Below are positions 33,117-42,650 of a stretch of 44,017 nt of DNA, one piece after another. A program made the translations under genes and the position numbers. This DNA comes from Bacteroidales bacterium. GTDB taxonomy: Bacteria; Bacteroidota; Bacteroidia; Bacteroidales; P3. The notes under the pieces are model-generated. The model worked only from the letters and a program-made list of their open reading frames with translations. It was not told the origin of the DNA and did not search any database. The stretch is taken from the NCBI GenBank assembly GCA_017561155.1, contig JAFZDP010000058.1, forward strand, positions 1-44,017. The letters run 5' to 3'. Every line of letters begins with the position of its first letter. The stretch's first letter is position 1.

Positions 33117-33760
33117 CGTTGTTTTGTATCTATTTGTTTTTATAAAATATTATTGTTTTCTCCCATTGGATTTATAATAACAGAATTTTTCTTGTTTTGG
33201 TATATCGCACCAGATAAAATTCTGCTCTTGTTGTTGTAGGGTGCTCTTTGTTCAATACATTTTATGTCGTTCTAAAGTATTGAAGAAAGGCTACTTTTGG
33301 GGATTTGTAGTGTTGTAAATACTACAAGTAGGGGTAGGAAAGTGGTAGCGTAGCAGATTGCTTTTTGATAGCTGCGTTGTGGGTGCAAAATTGCATCACG
33401 ATGCAGATAGTGTCTGCATCGTGATGTAGTGGATTTTTTATCGCGATGAAATTTGAACTGCATCGCGATGGAAATTTATAGGTATAGGAGATGGCAAAAA
33501 TGGCGGTATACCGTAGTGCCGATAACACCCGGGTGTCGTGCTGATGACGATATACTGTGAATAATGCAAACTATATACTGTAAAAAAGACGGAGGTAAAG
33601 CATATTTTTTACAATGGGTATACAATATTTTTTAATTTTCTGCATTATATAAAACAATCCTTATTGGAGGCGCTTTATACATATATATGATGTGCTATGT
33701 ATGGCCTGTTTGGCAGATGGATAAAGCAAAGGATATTTCAATTTTTAAAATACACAAGCT
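33117..33760. other. Divergent intergenic region between the META lipoprotein and rel
   Basis: About 640 bp without a credible gene. The central part is the heterogeneous 22 bp dyad array (33394-33577). Promoters for the two divergent genes must lie here, but I found no clear TAnnTTTG with a proper -33 box. Confidence 0.5.
33394..33577. repeat. 22 bp phased array of differing palindromes
   Basis: Dyads follow one another at constant spacing although their sequences differ. The series is CATCACGATG (centre 33398.5), CATCGTGATG (33421.5), ATCGCGAT (33443.5), CATCGCGATG (33460-33470, centre 33465.5), a weak unit near 33487, CGGTATACCG (33508.5), ACACCCGGGTGT (33530.5), a weak TATA (33552.5) and TATATA (33574.5). 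Spacing is 22 bp except one 23 and one 21. The first two units are also complementary over 14 bp. Confidence 0.75.
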
Positions 33761-36022
33761 ATGTACGTTTTAGACAAAGAGAAGGAAGAAAAAGAAATAC
33801 AAGCAAAATATGATGAGCTTATAGAATTGTGCCGAGTAAAAGGTGTGCTTTTGTCGGGCGAAGAAAGTATTATTTATCGAGCATTTACTATAGCCAAAAA
33901 TGCCCATGCCAGCATGCGAAGAAAATCCGGCGAGCCTTATATTTTTCATCCGCTCAGTGTTGCCATCATAGCTGTTCAAGACATAGGTTTGGGTGCTACA
34001 GGTGTGGTATGTGCTTTGCTGCACGACGTGGTAGAAGATACCGATACTACGCTTAGCGACTTGGATATGATTTTTGGACCTCGTGTGGCTCGTATTATCG
34101 ACGGACTTACAAAGATTGATAATATATTTGACACGCAAACACAATCCATACAAGCCGAAAACTTCAAGAAGATTCTTTTGGCTATGGCCGACGATGTGTA
34201 TGTGATATTTTTGAAGTTGTGCGACCGACTTCACAACATGCGTACATTAGACTCTATGCCATCGGCAAAGCAGCTTATCATTTCGTCCGAAACTCAATAC
34301 TTGTACATACCTATTGCACATCGTTTGGGGCTATACTCTATAAAAACCGAACTCGAAGAGTTGGTAATGAAATATACCAACCCGTCGGCATACAATCACA
34401 TCAAAGAACTTGTGGAAGCAACCCAAGGCCACCGCGAAACCTTTATCGAGGACTTTAGCAAGTCGATTCGCGAACTGCTAGACAAACGCGAATATAAGTA
34501 TGTGCTAAACGGAAGGGTGAAATCCATATACTCTATTTGGCGAAAGATGGAGCAGAAGCGTGTGGATTTTGAAGAGATATACGATATATTTGCAATACGC
34601 ATAATAATAGATGTGCCTTTGGAAGTAGAAAAAGAAGAGTGCTTTAAGATATATTCCCTTATCACGTCGCTGTTCCACCCCAATCCGGAACGTTTTAGAG
34701 ATTGGATAACAGTGCCAAAAGCCAACGGATACGAATCTATACACACCACGGTGATGACTCCTTCGGGACGATGGGTAGAGGTACAGATACGAAGCAAACG
34801 CATGGACGTGATAGCCGAAAAGGGTATGGCTGCACACTTCTTGTACAAAGAAGGATTGTCTAAAGACGATGTACAAAGTAATGTGGCAGACAACTGGTTG
34901 TCGCAGATAAGGGAGATTTTGGAAAACAACGACCATAATGCTCTCGACTTTGTCGACTACTTCAAACAAAGTCTATATACCAAAGAGATATATCTGTTTA
35001 CACCTAAGGGAAAAATGATTACGTTGCCGGCAGGCTCTACCGTTATAGATTTTGCTTTTGCCATACACACGCAGTTGGGCTTGTCCTGCATGGGTGCCAA
35101 AGTAAATGGTAAAGTAGTGGGATGCAAACAAGTGCTGAAAAGCGGCGAGCAGGTACAGATATTATCCTCGCGAAAGGTGTTGCCGGAAGAAAGCTGGGTA
35201 GATGTGGCAAAAACACAGCGTGCCAAAGGCGAGATTAAAAAGTATTTTAGAGTACAGAAAAGGAAATACGCACTTGAAGGTAAAAACAAGCTGAACCGTA
35301 TACTCAGAGAGATAAACATGGAGCTTACCGCTGCTGTGTTGGGCGATTTGCGTGTAAGTTTAAACATAGAAACAGACCTTGAACTATACTACCAATTAGC
35401 TAAAGATATTATAGTAGAACAAGATGTAGTAAGATGTTTGGTTAAAACTCCTAAGCCTAAAAAGTCTCCATTGTTGGTGTTGGCTTCGCCATTCAAGTAT
35501 TTGTTCCGTCCGCTTACATCGAGTAGCGGAAAACAAGGTGCCGACAATAGCGACATCAACGAGAAGTATCATAACAATATAAGTAATATTCTCCTCGATC
35601 AAAAATACGAACACAACAAGATATTGATAGCCGACTGTTGTACTCCTATACAAGGCGACGACGTAGTAGGCTTTATCGACGACGATAAGATTGTAGTGCA
35701 CCGCACCAACTGCCAGAAGGCTATGGACCTATTGGCTACACAAAAAAACCGTGTGGTAAAGGCTAAATGGAGAAAAGGTGAGGTAGTCTCGTTCCTTGTA
35801 GGTATACAGATAGTGGCTATAGACCGAAAGGGATTGCTACAAGACCTTACACGATTAATATCGCAAGAGTTAGACCTTAATATTAGAGGTATTACTTTCG
35901 AAACCAGTCAAGGTGTGGGAAACGGCATTATAATGGTATATGTAAACGATACCGACAGTTTGAACGGCTTGATACAAAAGATACAATCGTTGGAAGGTGT
36001 CGAGTCGGTAAGGAGAATATAA
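33761..36022 (+). CDS. rel: Bifunctional (p)ppGpp synthetase/hydrolase
   Basis: 753 residues. It makes and degrades the stringent-response alarmone. The HD hydrolase domain is intact: H63, and HDVVED at 88-93, followed by GLTKI. The synthetase domain has GRVKSIYSIWRKM, EEIYDIFAIRIIID and PKANGYESIHTTVMTPSGRWVEVQIRS. A TGS domain follows (about 405-465: LFTPKGKMITLPAGSTVIDFAFAIHT), then a Zn-finger/helical part and a C-terminal ACT domain (VAIDRKGLLQDLTRLIS). Both activities are therefore expected. It is preceded by a long array-bearing intergenic region and converges on recO with only 21 bp between the stops. Confidence 0.95.
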   Translation: MYVLDKEKEEKEIQAKYDELIELCRVKGVLLSGEESIIYRAFTIAKNAHASMRRKSGEPYIFHPLSVAIIAVQDIGLGATGVVCALLHDVVEDTDTTLSDLDMIFGPRVARIIDGLTKIDNIFDTQTQSIQAENFKKILLAMADDVYVIFLKLCDRLHNMRTLDSMPSAKQLIISSETQYLYIPIAHRLGLYSIKTELEELVMKYTNPSAYNHIKELVEATQGHRETFIEDFSKSIRELLDKREYKYVLNGRVKSIYSIWRKMEQKRVDFEEIYDIFAIRIIIDVPLEVEKEECFKIYSLITSLFHPNPERFRDWITVPKANGYESIHTTVMTPSGRWVEVQIRSKRMDVIAEKGMAAHFLYKEGLSKDDVQSNVADNWLSQIREILENNDHNALDFVDYFKQSLYTKEIYLFTPKGKMITLPAGSTVIDFAFAIHTQLGLSCMGAKVNGKVVGCKQVLKSGEQVQILSSRKVLPEESWVDVAKTQRAKGEIKKYFRVQKRKYALEGKNKLNRILREINMELTAAVLGDLRVSLNIETDLELYYQLAKDIIVEQDVVRCLVKTPKPKKSPLLVLASPFKYLFRPLTSSSGKQGADNSDINEKYHNNISNILLDQKYEHNKILIADCCTPIQGDDVVGFIDDDKIVVHRTNCQKAMDLLATQKNRVVKAKWRKGEVVSFLVGIQIVAIDRKGLLQDLTRLISQELDLNIRGITFETSQGVGNGIIMVYVNDTDSLNGLIQKIQSLEGVESVRRI

Positions 36023-36043
36023 AACTACGATACTTGCAGGCTG

Positions 36044-36769
36044 CTATTGCAGCACTTGGTGCAACACATAGTGCGATTGGAAGTTACCCATAGTGTCGAA
36101 GTGTGTTTTGTAGTAGTCTATCAGGCTTTTTAGCAGTGCATTTCGTTGTTGGAAAGGTGGTTGTTGGGTGATGTAGTGGTTGCTCATATATTGGTGTAGC
36201 ACCAGACTCTGTTCGGCATCAAGCAGACATTTGGTGTCGGCGAAGGCACTTGGAACGCCTACAAACTCCCCTTCGTTTAGGTTGAACAACGGTTGCGAAA
36301 CACTATAGTTGTTTAGAGGTTCTATGCCTAGATATCTGGCTGTTTCCAGCATAAATGTTATTGGAAAGCTTGCTATATTTGTTTCCATGCTGTCTAGCAT
36401 ATCTACCGAACGGGCAATGTGGTTGAACATGGCTTGGTTGGGTTCTTCTTCGCGAACGGTTTTGTATAGCAGTTCTGTCATAAAGAATATTATTGCTGTC
36501 TTGCTACAGTCGATAGGGATAGAGTTCCATTGTTTGGCAGGCTTTAGTTCCTTTATATATTGTATCTCGCTTTTGGCATTGTGGTAGTAGGCAATGTCTA
36601 CATACGACAATGGTTGCAGCATATTCTGTTTGTTTCGCCCTTTGGCACTGCGTACCCCTTTCACTATGTACGACTGTATGCCTGCATGCCATGTAAACAC
36701 CTTGGCTATTACACTCGTTTCGGAATATGGTGTTGTTTTAAACACAAACCCTTTTGTTGTTGCCAGCAT
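36044..36769 (-). CDS. recO: DNA repair protein RecO
   Basis: 241 residues. RecO anneals single strands and, with RecR, loads RecA in gap repair. The N-terminal OB fold is visible as KGFVFKTTPYSETSVIAKVFTWHAGIQSYIVKGVRSAKGRN. The helical C-terminal domain follows, with the 'F......LL..LG..P' region changed to FMLETARYLGIEPLNNY and ending FNLNEGEFV. Zinc-binding cysteines are not evident, as in many Bacteroidota RecO proteins. It starts 15 bp after porZ on the same strand, so the two are probably cotranscribed. Confidence 0.9.
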   Translation of the reverse strand: MLATTKGFVFKTTPYSETSVIAKVFTWHAGIQSYIVKGVRSAKGRNKQNMLQPLSYVDIAYYHNAKSEIQYIKELKPAKQWNSIPIDCSKTAIIFFMTELLYKTVREEEPNQAMFNHIARSVDMLDSMETNIASFPITFMLETARYLGIEPLNNYSVSQPLFNLNEGEFVGVPSAFADTKCLLDAEQSLVLHQYMSNHYITQQPPFQQRNALLKSLIDYYKTHFDTMGNFQSHYVLHQVLQ

Positions 36770-36784
36770 TGTGTTATGTAGTAT

Positions 36785-39088
36785 TTATTTTATAAATAAT
36801 ATTTTAGCCACCGATTGGTTTTTGCCGTATTGGTCCGAAGCAAATACATAGTACACGCCTGTTGCTACACGTTCGCCATGTTGGTTTTTGCCGTTCCATA
36901 TTGCTTGTCCGCCATGTGCTTGAGTGCTGAACACTACCTTGCCGGCCACATCGGTAATGTGTACCAATGCATTTCGGGTAAAGCCTTTTATGGCTATGTC
37001 GCCGTTGTAGTCGGGGTGTACAGGATTTGGAAAAGCATAAATCTCGCTATTTGGTTTCGATGTTGCATAGGTGGCAGTGCTTCTATATGATACTAGTCCG
37101 TTGTCGGTGCCTATAAACACTTCGCCTGTTTCAGGTGCTATGCCTATGGCTGTAATCTTGTTTGATGGCAGTGGGCTGTTGTCTTCCGAAAAGTGTGCCA
37201 ACTGTTCCAATCCATTTTCCGATATTAGGAATACTCCTCCCGATGCAGTACCTATCCATTTGCGGTTGGCACCATCGACGGCTATGGCGGTAACGTTTTC
37301 GTAGGCCAATAGATATTCTACTTTGCCGTCTTCGCTATATAATATGTTGTTACATGTTATTGCCGACATTTGTCCGTTGCCCCCATTCTTAAATGCATTG
37401 CCCATATTGTATATTACTTTTATCCCCTTGTCGGTGCCTATCCACAACTCGTTGGTGTGGTCTTGCACCAAACAGTTTACCACCGACGACTCTAGCTTGC
37501 TGCCATTGTTTGGGTGTATGTATGCTATGCGGTCGTCGCCATCGTGTACATATATCTTGTTGCCTTGTCCGTAAAACCATTTGTAGCCGTACATGCTGTC
37601 TATTACCAAATGGTATATCTCGTCGGTAACGGTGGGGTAAGTGTTTATGGCTTCCCATGTTCCGTCTTTACGGCGTACCACTAGTCCGTTTTCTCTTAGC
37701 GAGTTTGTAAACCATACGTTTTTGTAAGCATCGGCTGCACATGCTCCCACTCGCAACGATCTATAGTCGCCATCGGTATAGGCGGTAAGCACATTGTTGG
37801 TATTGTTTTCGTTGTATAGATTAATGGCGGTGTTGTTTTCTATCTCAAGCACTCCGTTGCGCCACGATGCTGCATACATTTTCTTTTTGTTGGCAGGGTC
37901 TACCACCACATCTAGCACGTTCCACGAGGTGTCTTTGCTCATACTGCCGTTTAGGTTGGTCCATTCGTTGTTTTGAAATGTGGCTACGTTGGCTTCTACA
38001 AAATAGTCGCCTCTTCTACTGCCCGGCGATAGTATCACTCCGTTGCCATAACCCGATAGGTTATACACGTCATCGGTGCGTGGTCCCGATGGTTTTAGGT
38101 TGTCGGTATTTTTCTTTTTGTAGTCGGGAAAAATTATCATTCCTGCCCATTCATGTGCTATGACAAGTTTGTTGTCGTGGTCTAGTGTGGCATGTTGTGC
38201 TTCCATAACAAACCAATCTTCGTTCGAGTTCGTAACTTCTGCAACGGTAGTCAGGTCGCTATTGTATATGCACACTTTGTTGTATTCCGATATTATGAGT
38301 TTGTTTTCGGCTGCTTCTACCGATTTTATATTGCCACTAATCCAAGGAGTAAACTCGCTAAACGTTGTGCCAACGTATATGGTACTGCTGTCTGCGGTAT
38401 GGCGTACAGTCGCCATTAGTTTGTCTGAAAATACTTTTAGTTGAGATACTGTTTGTTTTCCCACTGCCGATGTCGAGTCTATAGTCCAGTTGGTACTTAT
38501 GTTTGGAAATTGGTTTTGTTTGTCTATATACATCATTCCGCTGTCGGTTGCAGCTACAATGTTTAGTGGTGTAAATGCTATGTCGTTTATCTTTAGATAA
38601 GTGCCGTTCTCGCCAAGGTAGTATACGTCGGCTATTTCTTTTCGTGATATGTCTATAACTACTATTCCAAAACCGCAAGCCAAGTAGGCTTTTCGGTTGT
38701 AGAAGTTTATGTTGTATATTGCTTTGTCGCCACTTATCTCTTTACGTTTTATATCGGATATGTTGTATATTACGTCGTTTATCAGTAGGTCTATGTTCGA
38801 GTTGTTGTAGGCTATCAGCATACATTTTGTTTTGCTGTCGTATGCCATGTTGCTTATCCCCACGTCCGATAGTCCGTCGGTTTTGGAGTATTTTATCATT
38901 ATTTGTTCCTCGGTGTCGTAGTAGAAAAGTCCGTATTTTGCCTGACCATATATGCGTCCGTCGGCAGGTACTATCTTGTAAAGTTTGTCGTACGAGAAAT
39001 GATTACGCCATTTGCCCAAGCCTATGTTTTGCGAAAAACAGCATGTACAAATGCCGAGTGTTATGATGAGGAAAAGGTGTTTTTTCAT
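36785..39088 (-). CDS. porZ: PorZ-like type IX secretion beta-propeller protein
   Basis: 767 residues. A signal peptide (MKKHLFLIITLGICTCCFSQ) is followed by NIGLGKWRNHFSYDKLYKIVPADGRIYGQAKYGLFYYD, the start of the first beta-propeller. A second propeller carries two-component-regulator-propeller repeats such as NELWIGTDKGIKVI and RKWIGTASGGVFLI. The C-terminal domain from about 680 (IYAFPNPVHPDYNGDIAIKG...GVYYVFASD...KILFIK) is a type IX sorting-like domain. In Porphyromonas gingivalis PorZ (of nearly the same length) sits on the cell surface in the attachment complex and helps link cargo to anionic LPS. Order and length fit PorZ; this implies a functional type IX system elsewhere in the genome. 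Confidence 0.82.
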   Translation of the reverse strand: MKKHLFLIITLGICTCCFSQNIGLGKWRNHFSYDKLYKIVPADGRIYGQAKYGLFYYDTEEQIMIKYSKTDGLSDVGISNMAYDSKTKCMLIAYNNSNIDLLINDVIYNISDIKRKEISGDKAIYNINFYNRKAYLACGFGIVVIDISRKEIADVYYLGENGTYLKINDIAFTPLNIVAATDSGMMYIDKQNQFPNISTNWTIDSTSAVGKQTVSQLKVFSDKLMATVRHTADSSTIYVGTTFSEFTPWISGNIKSVEAAENKLIISEYNKVCIYNSDLTTVAEVTNSNEDWFVMEAQHATLDHDNKLVIAHEWAGMIIFPDYKKKNTDNLKPSGPRTDDVYNLSGYGNGVILSPGSRRGDYFVEANVATFQNNEWTNLNGSMSKDTSWNVLDVVVDPANKKKMYAASWRNGVLEIENNTAINLYNENNTNNVLTAYTDGDYRSLRVGACAADAYKNVWFTNSLRENGLVVRRKDGTWEAINTYPTVTDEIYHLVIDSMYGYKWFYGQGNKIYVHDGDDRIAYIHPNNGSKLESSVVNCLVQDHTNELWIGTDKGIKVIYNMGNAFKNGGNGQMSAITCNNILYSEDGKVEYLLAYENVTAIAVDGANRKWIGTASGGVFLISENGLEQLAHFSEDNSPLPSNKITAIGIAPETGEVFIGTDNGLVSYRSTATYATSKPNSEIYAFPNPVHPDYNGDIAIKGFTRNALVHITDVAGKVVFSTQAHGGQAIWNGKNQHGERVATGVYYVFASDQYGKNQSVAKILFIK

Positions 39089-39211
39089 TGTTGTAAAGTT
39101 TTTCTATGCATGATAAATAACTATAAACAGCGGTTTTTATTTCGTTTGTATGTCTAAAAATAGCTGTTGGCTGTTTGCTGTGAATATTAGAGAGTGGTGT
39201 ATATAATAAAA

Positions 39212-39246
39212 GAAGGCAACCCTATGTATATATTAGGATTGCCTTC
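39212..39246 (-). terminator. Terminator after htpG
   Basis: GAAGGCAACCCTA on the left pairs with TAGGATTGCCTTC on the right with one mismatch/bulge. On the minus strand the stem is followed by TTTTATTAT. It lies between htpG and porZ, 26 bp after the htpG stop. Confidence 0.65.
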
Positions 39247-39272
39247 AAGAAAATGAAAAATACGCTTAATGA

Positions 39273-41159
39273 TTATTTAATAATCTTTACACTTCTGTTT
39301 ATAAAGTTAGTCAGAGCTTCGCCCTTTAGTAATCCGTTAGATAGCAATGCAAGGTCGGTAAGTTGGTGTACCAACTCTTTTTGGTGATCTTGATCACTAT
39401 CTGCAAGTATCTCTGTCATAAGTGGGTGGTTTATGTTTACTACCAAATTGTACGACTCCGGTAGTTCTCCATAAAACGACATTCCACCTCCGCCCATCAT
39501 CGACATTTCTTTGTAGCGACGCATAAACTCGTTTTGGGTTATCATCATAGGACTGTCGGTTTCTTCTAGGCTTTCAAGCACAACAGTAAATTTACCTTTG
39601 TCTATCTCGTTTTCTATTATAGGTTTTAGTTTATCTTGTTCTTCTTTCGAAAGTTTTTCAGGAATGCTGTCTTCTTTTGGTATTAGTTTTTCTACCACAT
39701 CGCTGTCTACGCGTACAAAACGGGTTTCTTTCCATTTTTGTTCCAACATATTTACAAAGTGGTTGTCAAGCACAGTGTCCATTACAAGCACGTCGTAGCC
39801 TTTTTCTTTAGCTTTGGCTATGTAGGCGTGTTGCTCTTCTACGTTGGTAGCATATAGGCACACAAGCACTTTGTCTTTGTCTTTTTGCAAAGGTTCTATC
39901 TTGCTTTTGTAGTCTTCGAAAGTGAAGTATTTGTTTTCTGTGTTTTTAAGTAGAGCAAACTTTTCGGCGCGATCGTAGAACTTTTCTTCCGACAACATAC
40001 CATATTCTATAAATATTTTTATGTCGTCCCATTTAGCTTCAAAGTCTTCGCGGTTGTTTTTGAAAAGCTCTTCCAATTTGTCGGCAACTTTTTTGCTTAT
40101 GTGCGACGATATTTTCTTCACGTTGCTATCGCTTTGCAAATACGAACGCGATACGTTTAGTGGAATATCCGGCGAGTCTAACACACCATGCAACAACATC
40201 AAGTATTCAGGCACTACACCTTCTACCGAGTCGGTAACAAACACTTGGTTGCAGTACAACTGTATTTTGTTGCGGTTGGGGTCCATGGTACGTTTTACTT
40301 TTGGAAAGTAAAGAATACCGGTCAAATTAAATGGATAGTCTACGTTTAAATGAATTTGGAACAATGGGTCTTCAAAGTTCATTGGATATAGTTCGTGGTA
40401 GAACTTTTTGTAGTCTTCGTCGGTAAGGTCGGCGGGTTTCTTTTTCCAAGCAGGGTCGGTGTCGTTTATTATTCTTTGACGTTTCTTTTCCACTTGTTTA
40501 GGCTCGCCTTTGTCGTCTTTTTCTGTTTCCGATGCTTCCCAATAGCTTTCTTCGCCAAAGCTTATAGCCACAGGCATAAAACGACAGTATTTTTTCAACA
40601 AATCCAATATTCTGTTTTCTTCCAAAAATTCTTTCGAGTCTTCGGAAATGTGCAAAATAATGTCGGTACCACGTTCTGTTTTGTCTATCTCTTTCATGGT
40701 GTATTCAGGCGAACCATCACACATCCATTCCACTGCCACAGCATCGGTATACGATTTTGTTCTTATCTCTACTTTGTCGGCTACCATAAATGCCGAATAA
40801 AATCCCAATCCAAAGTGTCCTATAAGGTTTTCCGATACATTTTTGTATTTTTCCAAAAAGTCTTCGGCACCCGAGAAAGCTATTTGATTGATGTATTTTT
40901 CTACTTCGGCTTGGCTCATACCTATACCACGGTCGCTGATTATAAGTTTGCCGTCCTCTATTTTTATATGTATTGTTAGGTCGCCAAGTTCTACATTAGC
41001 TTGTCCCATCGATACCAATGCTTTTAGTTTTTGTGTAGCATCAGTAGCGTTCGATACTAATTCGCGTAGAAATATTTCGTGGTCAGAGTATAAGAATTTC
41101 TTTATTACAGGAAATATATTTTCCGTTTGTACATTAATGTTACCTTTCATTTGTTGCAA
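39273..41159 (-). CDS. htpG: Molecular chaperone HtpG (Hsp90)
   Basis: 628 residues. Dimeric ATP-dependent chaperone in the cytosol. The N-terminal ATPase has DHEIFLRELVSNATDATQKL with the catalytic Glu and nucleotide-binding Asn. IISDRGIGMSQAEVEKYINQIAFSGAEDF and LIGHFGLGFYSAFMVADKVEI form the ATP lid region. The middle domain is marked by DPLFQIHLNVDYPFNLTGILYFPK and LYCNQVFVTDSVEGVVPEYLMLLHGVLDSPDIPLNVSRSYLQ, which carries the catalytic-loop Arg. The C-terminal dimer domain ends with LLSNGLLKGEALTNFINRSVKII. Complete; length near that of other bacterial HtpG. It has its own terminator and a long upstream region. Confidence 0.97.
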   Translation of the reverse strand: MQQMKGNINVQTENIFPVIKKFLYSDHEIFLRELVSNATDATQKLKALVSMGQANVELGDLTIHIKIEDGKLIISDRGIGMSQAEVEKYINQIAFSGAEDFLEKYKNVSENLIGHFGLGFYSAFMVADKVEIRTKSYTDAVAVEWMCDGSPEYTMKEIDKTERGTDIILHISEDSKEFLEENRILDLLKKYCRFMPVAISFGEESYWEASETEKDDKGEPKQVEKKRQRIINDTDPAWKKKPADLTDEDYKKFYHELYPMNFEDPLFQIHLNVDYPFNLTGILYFPKVKRTMDPNRNKIQLYCNQVFVTDSVEGVVPEYLMLLHGVLDSPDIPLNVSRSYLQSDSNVKKISSHISKKVADKLEELFKNNREDFEAKWDDIKIFIEYGMLSEEKFYDRAEKFALLKNTENKYFTFEDYKSKIEPLQKDKDKVLVCLYATNVEEQHAYIAKAKEKGYDVLVMDTVLDNHFVNMLEQKWKETRFVRVDSDVVEKLIPKEDSIPEKLSKEEQDKLKPIIENEIDKGKFTVVLESLEETDSPMMITQNEFMRRYKEMSMMGGGGMSFYGELPESYNLVVNINHPLMTEILADSDQDHQKELVHQLTDLALLSNGLLKGEALTNFINRSVKIIK

Positions 41160-41816
41160 TTGTTTTTCTAAAGGGTTTTACACTTATTTTTCTTTTCAGT
41201 TATTTATTTGGTTATCTCAAAAGTTGAAGACAATGATTATAACAACAAATATTGTGCCAAATTGGTCGTTGCAGTCAAAATGTCAGTTTCTTTGTTTGTT
41301 TTAGGTCAATAAGGCATGGTGTGGTGTGTCGTTTTGTCTTTTTTTTTGATGCTTTATATATTATGCTAATTGGTGAGCTTTTCTCAAAAGAAGTCGGCTG
41401 CCTACTCGTGTTCCCGACATTGCATCTTATGTTGTTATTATCCGACACCTTCAATTGTATATGTCATAAAATACTATATCTTTAGCTGTAATTCGGCCCC
41501 AAAAAGTCTGTTGTTTTTTATTTGCTCTTCTTCGTTTTCTACATTGTGGGTATAATAAGAGGATATCGGTCTGTTCTAACCACAAAACTCCAAGTCGTTT
41601 TCGGATCTAAACTCTTGTTGCAAGTGGAGTTGTGTCTGCAACCTGCCAACCGGTATTATTGCAATTGTCAAAACAATATTTCTCTTTAGTGTATAAACTA
41701 AAATTGTGTTTACCAATTAAAAGTTGATTGGTAATAATGTATAAACACTACATTCATATACAACACAAAGTACGCTAAATTTATTCGGATATGTAGGCGT
41801 ATGCATAATTATGTTA
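41160..41816. other. Intergenic region upstream of htpG
   Basis: About 650 bp with no supported gene; several short frames here lack any coding signal. A dyad TTACCAAT/ATTGGTAA lies at 41710-41734 with a 9-base loop. An interrupted inverted repeat with CACAAAACTCCA and TGGAGTTGTG lies at about 41581-41634. The htpG promoter should be near 41200, but no clean TAnnTTTG element was seen. Confidence 0.45.
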
Positions 41817-42009
41817 GGCAACTTCAAAAATTGCTTTGCAAGTGATTTGCGGAATTTTCTTGAGAAGATTTCTATTTCTTTTGATTGAGTATAGCAGGCT
41901 ATACGATTGAAAAAGAAATAGAAAGATTCCAAGAAAAAACGTAAAGCACGCAAAAGTTCTTTTGTTACATGATAATATTTCAGAGGACGCGGAATTTTTA
42001 GAAGTTGCC
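41817..42009 (+). mobile_element. MITE-like element, copy 3 (short form, 193 bp)
   Basis: It has the best preserved terminal inverted repeats of the family: GGCAACTTC at the left and the complement GAAGTTGCC at the right, with AAAAATT inside each. The flanking bases are GTTA on both sides (41813-41816 and 42010-42013), a possible 4 bp target duplication. The inner part matches copy 2. It ends directly at the stop codon of the secreted protein gene (42011), which may have lost its original 3' end. Confidence 0.75.
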
Positions 42010-42010
42010 G

Positions 42011-42568
42011 TTAGTAAAGTTTTCCATTTTCATCCATTTTCATTCTGATATGAAATTTCCCATCTTCATAATAAGATATAATTCTTATAAAAGGTAGCCA
42101 AAAATCACCGTCTTCTTCCATTCCTATAGTGTCGTCCTCTATTTTGGGTTCTTCCGAAACACATCTAAGTTTAAGTGTCTTATCTGTTTTTTCCAATAAT
42201 CCATGAATAGTACTTCCATAATACGGCTGGTGTGGAATGCGGATTATATATTTATTATACATTATTATTATCAAACTATCTTTCACAGATGATAATATTA
42301 CTGCATTGTTGTAGAAATTACCTGTATCTCGCATAAAATGGAAAAAATCTCCAAGTCCTGAAAATTTAGATACAATAATAGAACAACTATCCGGCGAAAT
42401 TTCTATTCCTCTCTGCTTTTCAAGATACAACATAGTATCTATTATATCAAAAAATGATTTCTCTTTAATGGTATAAAGAGGAATATCGCAGTAAGTAGTG
42501 TCGATTTTTTGTGAATACAATCTGAATGATGAAACCATTATGATTATCAAAAATATAAACTTTCTCAT
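42011..42568 (-). CDS. Secreted protein of unknown function
   Basis: 185 residues. A signal peptide (MRKFIFLIIIMVSSFRLYSQ) is clear, with cleavage near YSQ as usual for Bacteroidota exported proteins. The mature part is rich in charged and aromatic residues (DIIDTMLYLEKQRGIEISPDSCSIIVSKFSG; YYEDGKFHIRMKMDENGKLY) and has two Cys. I do not recognise the family. The last codons overlap the right end of MITE-like copy 3, so the C-terminus may have been recruited from the element. It follows the Sel1-type gene and the small overlapping frame on the same strand. Together they form a probable accessory group, possibly a remnant of a toxin/immunity style locus, which is a guess from context only. Confidence 0.6.
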   Translation of the reverse strand: MRKFIFLIIIMVSSFRLYSQKIDTTYCDIPLYTIKEKSFFDIIDTMLYLEKQRGIEISPDSCSIIVSKFSGLGDFFHFMRDTGNFYNNAVILSSVKDSLIIIMYNKYIIRIPHQPYYGSTIHGLLEKTDKTLKLRCVSEEPKIEDDTIGMEEDGDFWLPFIRIISYYEDGKFHIRMKMDENGKLY

Positions 42569-42650
42569 TTTTATTTTATTATTTATTGTTGTAACTCTAT
42601 GAACTTTTGTCTGTAGGAAACCGGAAACCTTTGTTTCGATAATTTTAAAA

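Noticed and set aside
41717-41953. 78-codon minus-strand frame next to the secreted protein gene
   Set aside because: It begins and mostly lies in MITE copy 3; the peptide is composed of translated repeat sequence.
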